Source: Loxodes magnus (taxonomy: Eukaryota; Ciliophora; Karyorelictea; Loxodida; Loxodidae). Taken from it: a stretch of 64,000 nt of DNA. How positions within the stretch are numbered: the first letter of the stretch is position 1; each line of letters begins with the position of its first letter. Shown here piece after piece: positions 1 to 13,205 of this stretch. The notes under the pieces are model-generated. The model saw only the letters and a list, made by a program, of their open reading frames with translations, was not told the origin of the DNA and ran no database searches. The stretch is from assembly GCA_946699065.1 (NCBI GenBank), contig CAMPDV010000307.1, positions 248,001-312,000 on the forward strand, written 5' to 3'. Made by a program: the position numbers and the translations under genes.

Positions 1-620
1 ATTTAAATATTTTATAATTAAAGCTTCAAAGTTATTCTCTTTTTATTTTGGCGAGTATATAGCAAAGGGTTATATAAAATAAAGAATTAGCTTCATTTTA
101 TCCAACTTAGTTTAAACATAAATTAATGCTAGTTAATTATGCAACAATTATAAAACTAAATTAAAAAGAAAGCTTATTTAATTTAAGATGTAGCTTATGT
201 AAATTTCTTAGCATCATTAATTTAGCTACAAAAATGCTTTAGTTTATTCTTCTTTTTCTTTATAAATAATAAACTTTATTTCCCTTTTTTAACAGAAATT
301 ATCAAAAACCACCCAGAAGACCACATCAATTTTTCGGATATTTAGAGAATTTAAAAATGGTTAGAATAAATAGAGAATATATGCTAAATGAAAGAATTTT
401 AAGCTAATAATTAATATATTAGACTTTTATAGCTTATATAAATAATTAATTAAGTCCAATAATAAAGGATAACTTAATTCTCTCACTAAAGCAAACTTAA
501 TCTCCTTATTTTATTTTCTAATTTATCATTTATTTTTCCTTCTCAATTATTAAACATAAAGAACAAATAAAGTGGTATTAGTTAAATACTTTATCATCAT
601 TAAAATTTAAGAGTCTCTTA
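1..620. other. A+T-rich sequence, no gene seen
   Basis: I see no conserved motif, RNA gene or convincing coding bias here. It ends where the left arm of the large inverted repeat begins. Confidence 0.5.
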
Positions 621-627
621 AAATATA

Positions 628-1136
628 TTGAATTAGAACTTTAGAGTCAAATTTGTGCCTTCTACTTAGAGTTATTATAAATTAAATGAAATATACACTA
701 GAATCCTCTATTCTTTAAGGGATGCCATCGTTACTTGGTTTCCCTCCTTTTCCTTACTTTTAGAACAAATGGCCATTAAGTAAAACACTCCCTTCACCTA
801 AAGGAAGCATAAAATCTAAGGATGTTGAAGTTTTTAATTTGGGTAAAATTTTCAGTAGCAATATTCAAGATATTCCGTTCGAGCCTAGAACATCAAAGTA
901 AGTTACAAAATGTGAGCATAAAGATAGAAAACACTACGCTAAGAATAAATGTTCAGTTTGCTATCATAGTGAAAGGAAGAAAGGTAAGACGGTATAATGT
1001 GGGCATAGTGATAGAAAAGTGTTTGCAAGAGAAATGTGTTGTAGTTGCTATTCGAAAGCATACAAGAAATATGTAAAAGGGAAAGAAACAACATAGGAGT
1101 GAGTAATAGACTACATCAAATTAAATTTAATTGATG
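628..1136 (+). repeat. Left arm of a large inverted repeat (about 0.5 kb)
   Basis: This segment matches the reverse complement of 12680-13205 with many substitutions and small indels. The match starts around a shared TGAATTA stretch and fades after the end of the zinc-finger gene. The arms enclose about 11.5 kb. Each carries the same small gene pointing inward. The arrangement resembles long terminal inverted repeats of large germline elements (Tlr/Maverick-like in Tetrahymena), but no capsid, integrase or polymerase gene was recognised between the arms, so two inverted copies of a smaller repeat are equally possible. Confidence 0.7.
722..1102 (+). CDS. Small protein with two CxH-CxxC zinc-binding repeats
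   Basis: Read with TAA/TAG as Gln, the frame is open for 126 codons from an ATG to TGA. The N-terminus is Pro/Phe-rich (MPSLLGFPPFPYF). Two zinc-binding units follow: Cys64-x-His66-x10-Cys77-x2-Cys80 (CEHKDRKHYAKNKCSVC) and Cys93-x-His95-x10-Cys106-x2-Cys109, joined by a basic linker and followed by a Lys/Tyr-rich tail. Spacing is identical in both units, which argues for real metal sites; I recall similar repeats in other ciliate proteins but cannot name a family. Function is unknown; DNA or RNA binding is an inference from the fold type and the basic linker. The ATG chosen is the first in frame and is conserved in the right-arm copy. A frameshifted copy lies at 12719-13098. Confidence 0.75.
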
Positions 1137-3250
1137 TTAATAGTAATTTTAAAGTGTTTATTGATTGTAATATTTATACAAGAAATAAGGAAATAAATGT
1201 AGAGTTAGCTTATGCAAGCTAAATAATAATTTTAAGTTTTTAAGGTTTATTTATTGAATTAATAAAGCAGCAAAAACAATTATATTAAATAAGTCTATTT
1301 AGCTTAGTACTTTAATAACTTAAAAGTAAATTTTATTTAAGAGAGAAATAATTTCTTTTAATTAAATAATTTTTATTAATATCTTATGAAATTTGTTGGA
1401 TTATAGCTTTTATAAGTTTAACATTAAGCAATAGCTTATATTAAATAATGATCTAAATAATTTATTTAAAAGTGTAATAAAAAAAGTTAGATTTGATAAA
1501 TTAGAGAATTATTATAAAATAGCTAGTTAAATTAATCTAAATAAATTTAAATCTGATATAAACTTTGTTTAAGCTATTTAATGCTTAATGTGTAGCTTTA
1601 GGATTTGCTATGATTATGGCTAATTATAGCTAATTTTATAAATAAAATGAGATATATCTTTATATATATTAATAAATCATCTAGATATTAATTTCTTACT
1701 ATGATTCTACTTTTGATGCTATAGAGTTTTATATCTCATAATAATTCTAAATACTCTTGAGCAAGATATGTTGATAAATATATAAAGAGTAAATTGATTG
1801 AGTTTATAGCAATAAAATGAAGAGGAAATTATTTTTATTGGATACAAATTACCAAACTAATTTACTTTTTTATTTTATTTTTTAATATTTTCTAATGATT
1901 TATTCTAACTAGTGATTGAAATGGAATTGTTAATATACTCGTTTAAGTTACTCCCCATATGTATTTTTGGTAATTCTAATGAAATTTTAAGCAAAATTAA
2001 AATAAATCTTAGAGCAAAGAGCAATTGTTGAATTATGATCTATGAATCTTCCTTTAATAAAGGAAATAGATATTGAACTACTTAATAGTAAACTAAGATT
2101 TCCTTTTTATTAGTCAAATAGGGCTCTCTTAATACTATTTTCGCAGTTTTAATTTATATTTTTTGCTGATAATTAATTCTGGCATGCTTTAAGTAACAAA
2201 TTTTATTAAGTAAGCATCTATATATATCTCATTGCTGAACAACAAGGTCATACTTTAATAATCAAATGTTTTTCAAATTCATTTTTCCTTATTTTTATTG
2301 TAATTTTAATTTATATTCCTTAGTTACGTTTTTATGTTCTAGAATAAGCAGTCAAAATTCAAATAATCATCTTTTACTTAATATATTTTCTAAATAATTA
2401 AATTAAATTAAATTAAATTATATAAGAAATATATAAGTCTTAATCGTCATCTTTGAAAAAAGCAATTTGCTAAAGAAAAACTTCTAAATTACCAAATTAC
2501 TTAAAAAAATTAATAATAAATTAAATATATAAATCCATCATAATAATGTAAATCCTTATAATCTAGCAAATCAAAATGAAACAATAAAATCAAAAAATAA
2601 AGAAATTTGGAATAAAATTAATAATAAAAAGTGCGTTTGAAAGAATAGTTTAATTTATTCCTTTACTAAGTAAATTCATTCTAACTAATTATATTTAAGA
2701 AAGATTCATATTATAACAATTTAAGTTAACTCGTTACCTATATCAAATTTCAAAAGTATAAATGTAGATATTAACTTTTAATAGATTTACTCAAAAAAAA
2801 ATTAAAATTATTATAAATTTATGTATTTTAAAATCTCTAATTTGACTAGAAAGCAACTATCTTAAAGAATATATCATATTAAAATATTTCAATGCAAAGT
2901 TCCATTCTTATGTTTAGGTAATTATTTCAAATTTGTTTGTCTATAAAGTCTCTTATTTATTTAAATATATTAAAATTAATTTCATAATATCCTTTAAGTT
3001 ACACAAGTATCTAAAAATAAATCCTAACATTCCATTAAGACAATATTTTTATTTATCTATTTTATCTATAAGTCTCTTATTAAGTTTTTCGATAATTAAA
3101 GTTTTAAAAAATTAAGCAATCATTAAAATATTCTTTTATGCTTTATATATAAAAGATCTATCTCATTTAATTATTTAATATATTTCTATAATTTCATTTC
3201 TATATATTTAATAAATTAGACTACCTTTTAAATTTGAGTCTATTTAAAAA
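1137..3250. other. A+T-rich sequence without recognised genes
   Basis: No supported gene seen. A 15-base string (GAACAACAAGGTCAT, 2237-2251) recurs at 16333-16347 inside a retroelement remnant, so a small decayed element fragment may lie near 2.24 kb. A short open frame near 2.93-3.11 kb is hydrophobic and Ile/Leu/Lys-rich, as expected from composition alone. Confidence 0.45.
2398..2423. repeat. Short AAATT pentanucleotide tandem repeat
   Basis: About five copies of AAATT in a row in otherwise unremarkable A+T-rich DNA; a simple microsatellite. Confidence 0.7.
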
Positions 3251-3308
3251 AAGCAGATGCTGATATAAATTAAACAAACATTAAATAACCATATTCATAA
3301 TATTGTCT

Positions 3309-4163
3309 TCAATAGCTTCTAATTCTAGTCACTACCACTGTACAATCGTCTTTCTTTCCTCCAATTGTTCTCCTTCCTTACTTGCACGCTTCTTTCGCAA
3401 ATAGACTTTCAAAATCTTATTTCTAGCCTTACTCTCAAGTTTTCTCACATAACTTTTTAGATAATTTTTACAAATCTATTTGCTTCTGCTTGTTCACTAT
3501 CTCCACTATATTCTCAATCCACATGTTATCAAAGAATCCATCTGAGCCACATATTATTATGTCCTCATTTTATATCTATAATTCATAATGCTTTGCATCC
3601 TTAGCTTTTAATAGTTTGCCTCTCTTACATTTTTCTATCAGTTTATTTAATTCCAATCCTAACTCTTCATTCTTCTTCATTAGTATCTAAGCAAAATCAG
3701 AGTTAGGTCATCTAATTAACTATCGAGTAGCATTAAATGCATACTAATCAACTTGAGTTTAGTATAAAACTTCATAATTGCACTTATTCCTTCGTAAAAC
3801 AAGAGCTTATGAATCTCCAATTCAAGTAAAGTGTAAAGTTTACTTTTCTATGAAATAGAAGATAATAGTACTACTTCCAGCATCTTAGACTCCTTCAAAA
3901 GCTTATTGAAGTATTTAGATACTTTCTTCTTATAAGTTAGAATTAAGTTCTTATTTTCTACTCTTTTTAATATCTCTAACATTTGTTAGTAGTTTTTATC
4001 CAAATACTCTTGGGTTTATATAATATTTCTTCCATTATGAAACTCCATATGCTACACCGCTAATTTCTTTATCTGTAATCATGAAATCTGAGCTGAAAGA
4101 AGGATTGAGAGAATTGTTTTAGGATCAGGAATCATCCATCCCTATGATTTTACAAATTAGAAC
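3309..4163 (-). pseudogene. PP2C-type (PTC7-like) phosphatase domain, copy A, broken
   Basis: The minus strand encodes most of a PPM/PP2C serine/threonine phosphatase closest in pattern to the PTC7 group. From N to C: ISGVAYGVSQWKKYYINPRVF (canonical GVADGVGGW), IGDSQALVLRR, ICGSDGFFDNMW and KKDDCTVVVTRI, then TGA at 3309-3311. Copy B at 20615-21649 is the same gene and is better preserved. Copy A has the GVAYG variant where B keeps the metal-binding Asp (GVADG). It lacks one T near 4125, which throws the N-terminal motif MIPDPK out of frame. It also has TGA at 3708-3710 where B has TGG, and shares a second TGA before IGDS with B. It is continuous with an upstream coding stretch to about 5.69 kb. 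Loss of the catalytic Asp and the frame breaks suggest a dead copy. Confidence 0.75.
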
Positions 4164-5690
4164 AAAAGCAATTGTTTGATTATTTCTTACTTTAGTTTCA
4201 AATTAGTTTCTTAGCTAACTTTGCTATTGATTAGATAATCCACCACTTATAACTTAAACTTTCTGCTTAGTTCTATTTTTCTATAACATGCTACTAAGAG
4301 ATTAATAGGTTTTGGCACTACTCACACATGAGTTAGGTCTATTTAGCCTTACACATAACTAACTATAAACTTACGATAATTTAATCTATTGAAATAGGAA
4401 TTAAACATTTAATTAAAATAAAAGCTAGATTAAATGATCGTAAGCTATAAAGTAAAGCAACTCACTTAAATTATTAATAATACACTCTACATCTTATTTT
4501 TTAGTATTGTTTATCACTTAGTTTTTCTATTCTGGTTTAAATTAATGATGTTTTAATATTTAATCCTATATATCAAAGATATATTAATCAATAAACTTAA
4601 ATATTTTTTAAAGATTTTCTCTTTTTTAAGTATGAATATTACTATAAATGTAAATCTATGTTTACTCTATCCTAAGGTTGTCAAGTTTTTCTTTCATTGC
4701 AAGTGCTAAAATTAGATAGGATTTATTTTTTCTTGGGCCATCTTTGATTATCCTTTATAGCTTTCTAGTAAGCCTTTAGTAATTAATTTCGTAGATAAAT
4801 TCAAAATAGTGATTTAGTTATATTCTTTTTATACTTAACCCTCTAATAAACTAATGATTATTTAAGGAATATTAAGTCTAATATTTACTTTGAGACTTTA
4901 TAAAAACTTTATTCAAACATTTTTCTCTTCTGAATCTTAAATCATCATAAAAGAAATTTAGTTTATTAACCTCATCAAATGTATTGTAATTTTTTATGCT
5001 ACTTTCATGTTTCTCTTTCAAAATATATAAAGGATTATTTGTTCTTTGTTATTGCTGATTAATTTCTTATTTATTGGACTATAGAATTCTTGTAAATTTA
5101 TTTATTTCATTTTATGTTATTTCTTTCTCCTATAATTCTGGTTGCTTATACTTTTATATGCTTTCACCTTATTTTCTGTAACTTTTGCTGTGTGTAAAAT
5201 ACTGGTAGGTTAAATAGCATCTAGACTTAGAAGCTTTAATTCTCTCTAAATGTGAAAAAAAGTTTGGTAAAGAGAATTAATATGATTTTCATAAATCTTC
5301 TTCGTTTATAGCTAGAAGGAAAATAAGAAGGTTTAGACTAAAGAAAAGTATATATCCTGTAGAAAGACTTCAAACTAAGAAAGAATATATGACTAATTAA
5401 AGCTAGGAGCTTTAAAGTAGTAGATATTGATAGGTAATTTGGACTTACTCACTAAAACTTAAAGATTAGATTATGAGAAATCTAAGAAAACTTAAGTCTT
5501 GGTTCTTTAATTTGAGAGTATTTGACCTCTAGTACTTGATAATTTGTATATGAAAAATTTGGATTATAGATATGAATAAAGAGAAGAAATAAGAAGTGTT
5601 GGAATAAAGTAGAAGTAATTTAATAGGTTAAGCTAAATACTTAAATCTTGAAAAAGGTTGTAATAGTTGGATTAAATCTTTTTCCATATA
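4125..5690 (-). pseudogene. Unidentified coding region directly upstream of PP2C copy A
   Basis: Two long TGA-free minus-strand frames overlap here. One runs from about 5.68 kb to TGA at 5018; the other from about 5.24 kb to TGA at 4125-4127, where it meets the PP2C domain. Both look like ciliate protein, rich in Lys, Gln and Asn, for example RRKKQHKMKQINLQEFYSP in the first and FYDDLRFRREKCLNKVF and RLTRKLQRIIKDGPRKNKS in the second. The natural reading is one gene with a frameshift near 5.03 kb, possibly a long N-terminal extension of the phosphatase. Copy B has nothing matching beyond about 21.74 kb, so it may be truncated there. I do not recognise the domain. Chance open frames of 100-200 codons are common when only TGA stops, so confidence rests on composition. 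Confidence 0.45.
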
Positions 5691-8600
5691 TTTTAAAATT
5701 AAAATTGTAAATATTTCTTATTATTATCTCCTTTTTAAAGTAAAGCTTTATAAAAGGAGCAGCCTTTATTTTACCAAGTATTAAGAGATAAAATTAATGA
5801 AAAACTCTAAATGCTTTTTAAAAATAATTAGTTGCTTAATTTAGAAAAATAAGTTTTAGCGAATTTGCTCTATTAATCAGTTAGAAAAGAGGCAAATTGC
5901 TTATTTAGATAGCTTCTTTTAGAGATGTTTCTTTTATTGAATATTTTAATTTATAGACTTTTCTATTAATCTACTCTTGATAGAATCTTTTTTTTTAATA
6001 TTTTAAGAAGCTTCTACCTTATTAATAATTCCAATCATAAAAAGGGCCTAAAATAATTTGATGTTTTGCTCAAAATGAGACACTAAAACAGTAAATGATT
6101 TGTCTCTTAGAAAGCAAATCTAAAATTAATAGTTATTTGACTAGAAGAAAAAGAAAATAATGAAAATAATTAGAAACAAATAAGGAACTTCAACTTAAAA
6201 TATAGTGCATCTTTTTATACAAAGAAGATCAAGGTACTTAAAAAGACTCTCTTTAACTAAAATTATCAAGATAAAAATGCTTAAAAGGAATTTAAGCTAT
6301 ATCATTAAAGCTTTTTTATTATACCTACAAAACTTGAAGCTAATATAAAGCTCTAATTACTAAACCTTATTTAAGAAGTATAAATTCATTCAGGGTATCA
6401 AGGAATAATATAATGAACTATTATATTTTATTCTTTAGATTGAAATAAATAAATCTTAAAACTAGGAACTTTAAAGAGATACTCATTTATCACATATGAA
6501 TTCTGTACTTAATATATAAATAGTTCTAGATTCATATCTTACACTTAATATTATTTAATTCTTTAAATAGAACTAAAGAAATAGTATTTATCTAATGTCA
6601 TTAGTATAATTAAGGTTACAATTCAACTACTAAGCACTAGTTTAAAAGATTTCTTCTGCTTAAATTTATTTGGAAACTTAGTTTTCTATACAATCAAATA
6701 AAGTTTAGATTCTTTTATTCCAAACTACTTAAGATTATTTCTATATTAATAGATTTATTTACTAAGCAAAATAACTTAAGGATAGTATCATTATCTCTTA
6801 ATTTCATATTTAGTCTTTATCAATATTAATAAGGTTATAACTAGTTTGATGATATAACTCTTAATTGTTTATATCTAGTTAATATAATTTAAAACTAGCT
6901 ACTTTATATCTAAAATATCTTGAAAAACATTTTTTATAGTTTTTAAGATTTGCATCTAATATACAAACTACAATGAAATATATTTTATTTAATATCTCAA
7001 ATATTAAACTTACCAGGGAACTCAGTTTAACTTTGTCTATATGATAGCAAAGGAGAGAGCAACTTGACACATAAGTGGATACATTTAATATTTGACTAAA
7101 TACCAAAGAAGAATGATTCTTTAAGAGAAACTTTATTTACTAGTTTTAATATCTCACAAAGGCAAAAGATTCATTTGGCTCTTTATAATTTTAAATCGAT
7201 GTAAATGATTAAGCAAGAAATCTGAAGTTAAATAATAAAATTAGATTTCATTCTAACTACTATAATTCACAGTAAATAAAGGAATTTAAACTTGCTAGTA
7301 AATCTAGTGAGTCTAATGAATCTTAGATATTTTAAGCTATAAACTACAATAAAATTATCTAAAAGATCAATAAGTTATAAGATATGAAACTAATAAAGCT
7401 ATTAATTCTAATTGAGCTTCATTTTAGCCAAATATATCAATAAATAGCTACCTATAAATTAATCTAAATCTTTATAAATTTTCTCAATGTTTAGGATATT
7501 TTTTATATTTTTTCCTGCTTATTTTTGATAGCTTATAGTTGACTTTCCTTTCAGTTTTAATATAAATTTGGAAAACATTAAACATTATGAAGCTGTAAAT
7601 AATAGCAATTCTAACTTAATACAACAAACTATCATATGCAGCAAGCAAATTAAAAAGGCAATTTATTTCTTGATAATAACTGCAAAAATTAGATTTGCTT
7701 ATTATTAGTCAAATAAGTCTTTACACTATTACTAATTTAAGTTTTAGATTTTAGTTTAATCATTGTATCCCATTCTTTTTATAAACCTATGCGAATATAT
7801 TTATGAAATCTTTTATTTTAGTGAACTTCTATGATTATTCTTCAAATTATAAATATAACAATTACTAAATCTTATTATTTCAGATAGCAAGGATATCTCT
7901 TTATTGATCTGCAAGTATTAAAATTTCAATTTATTATTACTTCATATTTCTACTATTTTTCCCTAATATCTTTTCAACTTTCTGCATGCATAGAAAGTAA
8001 AATCTCTGATTTGATAAATTTCCAGAAATATATCTTTGCTAGTTATTTTTAATTTAATTAGATTTCATTCTTAACTTTAGAAGAGAGTGCTTATGTTTAT
8101 CTAATCAAAAGTAATCATCTAACTTTATGAAAGTCAATAATAGAAATGGCAAAATAAAGAAATCATTTTATTAACTCAATAATTTAAATACTTATAGAAA
8201 TCAAAGTGCTTGCAAACTTAATTCAGTGTAGTTGTTCTTAATATCTCTTAGTTTACATGCTGGAATTATACTTTTCAGAATTCTAAGAATTGGGAGCTAC
8301 TTAATTTGTATAAGGGAGTTATAGCAAAAGTAAAGAAAGAATGGTATCTTTTAGTAGTATATTTCCTAGTAAATCATAACTAATTGTGAATTTCTATAAA
8401 GAAAACTTTTTTTTTAAAAAGCTAATGTAAAAGAAATACTAGATTCTGATTTAAGCTGTACAGAATATTAAAATGTTAGATTAGCAAATGTTGCTGAAAT
8501 TAGTTATGAAATAAGATGTCGCAAAGCAAGCTAAAGCTGAGATTTTATTTCAGAAAATACACTTTAAAAGAGATAAATTGTAGAAAGTTATAAGAAGTGA

Positions 8601-11600
8601 GAACTAGTAGTAGCTAAAAGGATTAAATATAAAACAATCTGAAAGAAGATATATGATAAATATTATTTTTATAATTAAATTAAGTTCCCTTTCATTATCT
8701 CTCTAACTATGATAAATCTTTTATTCCTTATTTGCTTAAAACATTTTTTAAAATCTTTGCTTTGTTGTTAATTTTTAAATTGGAAGCATTCTAAGTACAC
8801 GGATGTTCGAAGAAGCAAAAGAAAATAGAGATTTATGGATCTCATGCAAATAATAATAAAAGGGTATTCTAATTTATTAATTGAAAGCTTAATTAATTCA
8901 TAGCCTGAGGCCAATTTAGTTTATCCTAGAAGTAATTATTAATATCTATTTTATTAATTAATCTTAATTAATGCTTATTAATTTATCTTTGGTTATTAAC
9001 TTGCTGACTTTTAAGATGAACAGCTTTATTTCATTACATACAGGTTTAAGCAAACTAAAGCTTTTACTAAAAATAACTTTTGTATAATGCTCAATTATAA
9101 GCACTAACAGAACAATTCTTTCTTATATATGAGATGAAACTGAAACCTTTGCTTTAAAATCTTTATATTCTAAGTTCTAAAGTTAAATCATAAATGTAAG
9201 CATTTTAAATGAAAAGGCTTTTAAGTTCAAACTTTTCAATTTAACTATAAATCATATTGGGCAATTCTAACTTATTGCAATAAGAGTTATTTTCCAAATT
9301 AATGAGAAAAAATTTGATAATTACTTATAGCATTTACTTTCTTGGAAATTCAGTTTAAAATTTTACTATAACTAAGCAATAATAAAAAGAACTTTATCCA
9401 AGCGAAAAAATCTTTTGGCTATATCAAGAATAGCCAGCTGCATCTAAAAGGCTTTAATTTAATCTAGCAATTTTATTAATACAGTTTAAAAATAATTTCT
9501 TTAAATGCCACTTATCAGAGAAAGATACATTCAAGTACTCACTTTCTTAAGATTATTTGCCTATATACAAACTACCATTAATATTGCAAACTTTTTTATA
9601 TAATTACTCAAGCATTAAATGAATAAAATTAAGTTAAATCTGAAGTCAAAACATAAAAGTTTAATAGTCATAATATTTAAAATAATTTAAAATGCTTAAA
9701 GTTTAATGCAATGCATTCAAAGATTTACCAGATATCTAACTAATACATTTTGAATAATTATAAAGTTAAAAATCATATAAATATTAGCAAGAAATTAATA
9801 AAAATAGCATTTTTCTAATTTCTCATATATCATTATAGTCTACAAAGCATTATATAGCTATGAAATAACTTATTTAAAATGTTAATTTTAAATTTATTGG
9901 ACTATATGAAGTTATTAGCACCAATTTAAATTATAAATTTTTAGAATAAGTGAGATTCCTTTAATTTACTAGCTTTATATTATTAACTTATAATAATTAA
10001 ACTATAAACTTACTTATGAATGTAAGTTTTCCCTTCGATCAAGTTTATAAATATAGAGAAAATCTTTATGAGCTTAACAGAAATTAATTAATTAAATTCA
10101 TTAGTATTAGTGTGAGCTTTGACTTTAATTTGAAGTACTCAATTAATACATATAAAAGAAGTGATTTATTATAAATAAATAAGTCTTCATCTATAACTAT
10201 TAAGCTTTAGAATGTTTACAAACTACTCCTTTTTACTAGTATGATATAACTTCCTCAATTTAGCAGACTTAATACTATTAATTTTTAGCTCTTTGCTATT
10301 TTTAAAGCTCTTCCACTGTTTTTGTAACTCAGAAAATAGATTAAAGGCTAATCCTCTCACTTTTGCTGAGTATAAGAATTTACTTAGTTTCATTTAGATA
10401 TAATTGAAAAGTTGAAGTTTCTCAATTTTTTAGCGATACAATTAATTCCTGCAGCTTTAATAAATTAATTGAAATAGAGATAAGTAAGGAATCAAAATCC
10501 TACCGAAGAGCAGTGAGACTAGATAATGTAAGCAAGGATATTATCTTAAAATGATTTAAGATAAAGAAACTATTATAAGCATTAATTGAGCAATAGCTAT
10601 AGTTGCTAGATTATCTTCCAAAGTATTTAACAAATTTTTAATACCAAATTAAAGCAAACCAGTCCACAGCCTATCCAATCAATCTCTATACAAATCACTT
10701 TTTCCAATAAAAGTACTAAATGATTAATAATTAAGTTTTAGATATGATTTATAGTAAATTATCTCAATACCTTTATTATAGTATCCAAAATTGCTAAAAA
10801 TAAGTTTAATCAAATTGAAATTTTTTTTTCCATCTAAATTAGACTTAATAGTCTTTTATTTAATTTAAGCTTAAAGAAATTTTCCTTGTTAAATATACAT
10901 TTTTAAATAGATTATCATTATTTAAAAATCTAATTTTCTTACTTTATATTTTTATCTGCTAGTTCATCTTCGTTAATCTAGTTCCTATTATAATTACTCT
11001 AACCAAAGATTTTGTGCATAATATTAGAACCCTTAATTTTTACATTTAACTATAATTATTTTGCTATAATGGGTAAAAGGAAAATTCCATTAATTTTGGT
11101 TAAATGAATAAGCTTGTTCTCATAAAAGTATCAGCTAAGATAATTAAACTTATCTATAAGTGCTTGAACTTTAGTCTTCTATACGAAATAATCTAATTAT
11201 TGAATCCTTATCTTTCTCTTATTAAACAATACTAAATTGGTTAGTTGAGGATCAAATTTTATAGAAGTAGGAATTTAAAGTAAACTAAATGTTTAGCGCT
11301 CTGTTTATTCACATATGCTTATTCTATTACAAAGGAAATAGCTGAAATAAAATTTAAGTAAGCTAATTTTATATTTAGTAAGACCCTCGATAAAGAATGA
11401 ATTACAGGTAAAGATAAAACTTTATATTATTTACAGTGAACTAGACACTTCAATAGCATAATAATAAGTTGTAATATTTAGGGAAATTTTAAAATCTTTA
11501 TGAGTTTTAGTCTCTTAACTAAATTAAAATATTTAAGAAGCCAAATCTATTAGAGAAATGTTTCCTTTAGTTATAATAAAGAAAGTTAAAATGATTTATA

Positions 11601-12679
11601 TACCTAATTTTATTTTCTTATTTCCAATGTTTTAAAAAAAGTATTCAGTAGACATTTAAGTAGTTAGTTCTTTTTTATTTTTCCTTAAAATAAAGAGAAA
11701 CAGTTAACTTTTTTAAATGCATTTTATATATCAACTAGCTAATTTTAATAGACTACTACTATAAATGATATTTCCTTCCTTTTCTTTCTTGATTTTCTTA
11801 ATTTGAATCTTAGTAATTAATCTGTGATTACTCTACTAGAATGAGTCTTTTAAATAGTTTTAAGAGATTATAAATAATATAGCTGGTAATGATTTAAATA
11901 GTTTTCCATAATTACTAATACATTAATTAATAGGTTCTTAATATTACACTTAACCTTTAAATATTTTCTTTAGTTTATTCTTTTATTTAAGCATTTTTAT
12001 TCCTCTTATCATACTTTTACATCATAATTCATTCCTTACCTTTTTTCATGCTATATCAGTTATTTTCTAATCTTTATTCAAAAGATGCAATAAATATAGA
12101 GAAAAAAGAGTATATTTATAGTTATAAAAACATATGATTACAAGCAAAGAAAATTAGGAAAGAGTAATATGAACCTGTGAAAAAGAGTCCTAATTTAGAA
12201 GATAAACTTTTCGTTTTAAATAAAATATTCTAATTATTTAGCAAATAACTATTAGTAATAAACTCTAGCTACAAGGTTTAACATAATCTTTATTCTTGCT
12301 TTAAATGAGAATATAAATGAGAGTAATAAAATTATAAGAAACTACCCTTCTCTTAAATAAGTATACTTTTATGCTATTTAAGTTTAATAAATTATAAAAG
12401 ATCAGCTATTTAAGTACTAAGCTAGATAAACTTTCCATTTCATATCATTAGAATTTAATGCTTTATTAATGAAAGAAATAAACCTTAAACACTCAAAATT
12501 GATATTCAACTAGATATTAGTAACTCTACATTAATACCTTATTTATTATGGAACTCATGGAAGAAGAACTAGACTAAGAGAGGAAGAAAATGAAGCAAAT
12601 GTAGTGAAGTAGGAAGGAAACATAAACATTTACTATAACTGATATAGCGACTCGTAGTTAACCAATTAAGGTATCACCA
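5691..12679. other. Interior of the inverted-repeat interval, no recognised gene
   Basis: About 7 kb of A+T-rich DNA with frequent TGA on both strands. I found no zinc knuckle, reverse transcriptase, transposase, tRNA or repeat motif matching elsewhere in the window. I did not translate every frame exhaustively, so heavily decayed coding sequence could be missed. Confidence 0.4.
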
Positions 12680-13205
12680 CGTTAATTAATTTAAATCTAA
12701 TTTGATGCAGTCTATTGCTCACTCCTATGTCGTTTCTTTCCCTTTTACATATTTCTTGTATGCTTTCGAATAACAACTACAACACATATCTCTTGCAAAC
12801 ACTTTTCTATCACTATGCCCACATTATACAGTCTTACCTTTCTTCCTTTCACTATGATAGCATACTGAACACTTATTCTTAGCATAGTGTTTTCTATCTT
12901 TTGTTCACATTTTGTAATTTACTTTGATGTTCTAGGCACGAATGGAATATCTTTAATATTGTTACTGAAAATTTTACCCAAGTTAAAAACTTCAACATCC
13001 TTAGATTTTATGCTTCCTTAAAGAGAAGGGAGTGTTTTGCTTGATGGCCATTTGTTCTAAAAGTAAGGAAATTGAGTGAAACCAAGTAACGATGGCATCC
13101 CTTAAAGAATAGAGGATTGTAGTGTATATTTCATTTAAATTATAATAGCTTGAAGTAGAAGGCTTAAATATGGCTCTTATTTAAAGTTATTAATTCAACT
13201 ATATT
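12680..13205 (-). repeat. Right arm of the large inverted repeat
   Basis: Reverse complement of 628-1136, with small indels. Similarity is highest across the zinc-finger gene and drops outside it, which suggests either past selection on the gene or gene conversion between arms. Confidence 0.7.
12719..13098 (-). pseudogene. Frameshifted copy of the two-zinc-finger gene
   Basis: Matches the 722-1102 gene from ATG to TGA but is 380 rather than 381 bases long. One base is missing in the first zinc unit, where the left copy reads Cys-Glu-His-Lys and this copy reads through Cys-Glu-Gln-Lys before the frame is lost. The second zinc unit is intact at the base level but out of frame. A one-base deletion in an otherwise close copy suggests recent loss. 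Confidence 0.75.

Noticed and set aside
822-1076. 84-codon standard-code ORF
   Set aside because: It lies in another frame of the 722-1102 zinc-finger gene; the conserved Cys/His spacing and the paralogue support the ciliate-code frame.
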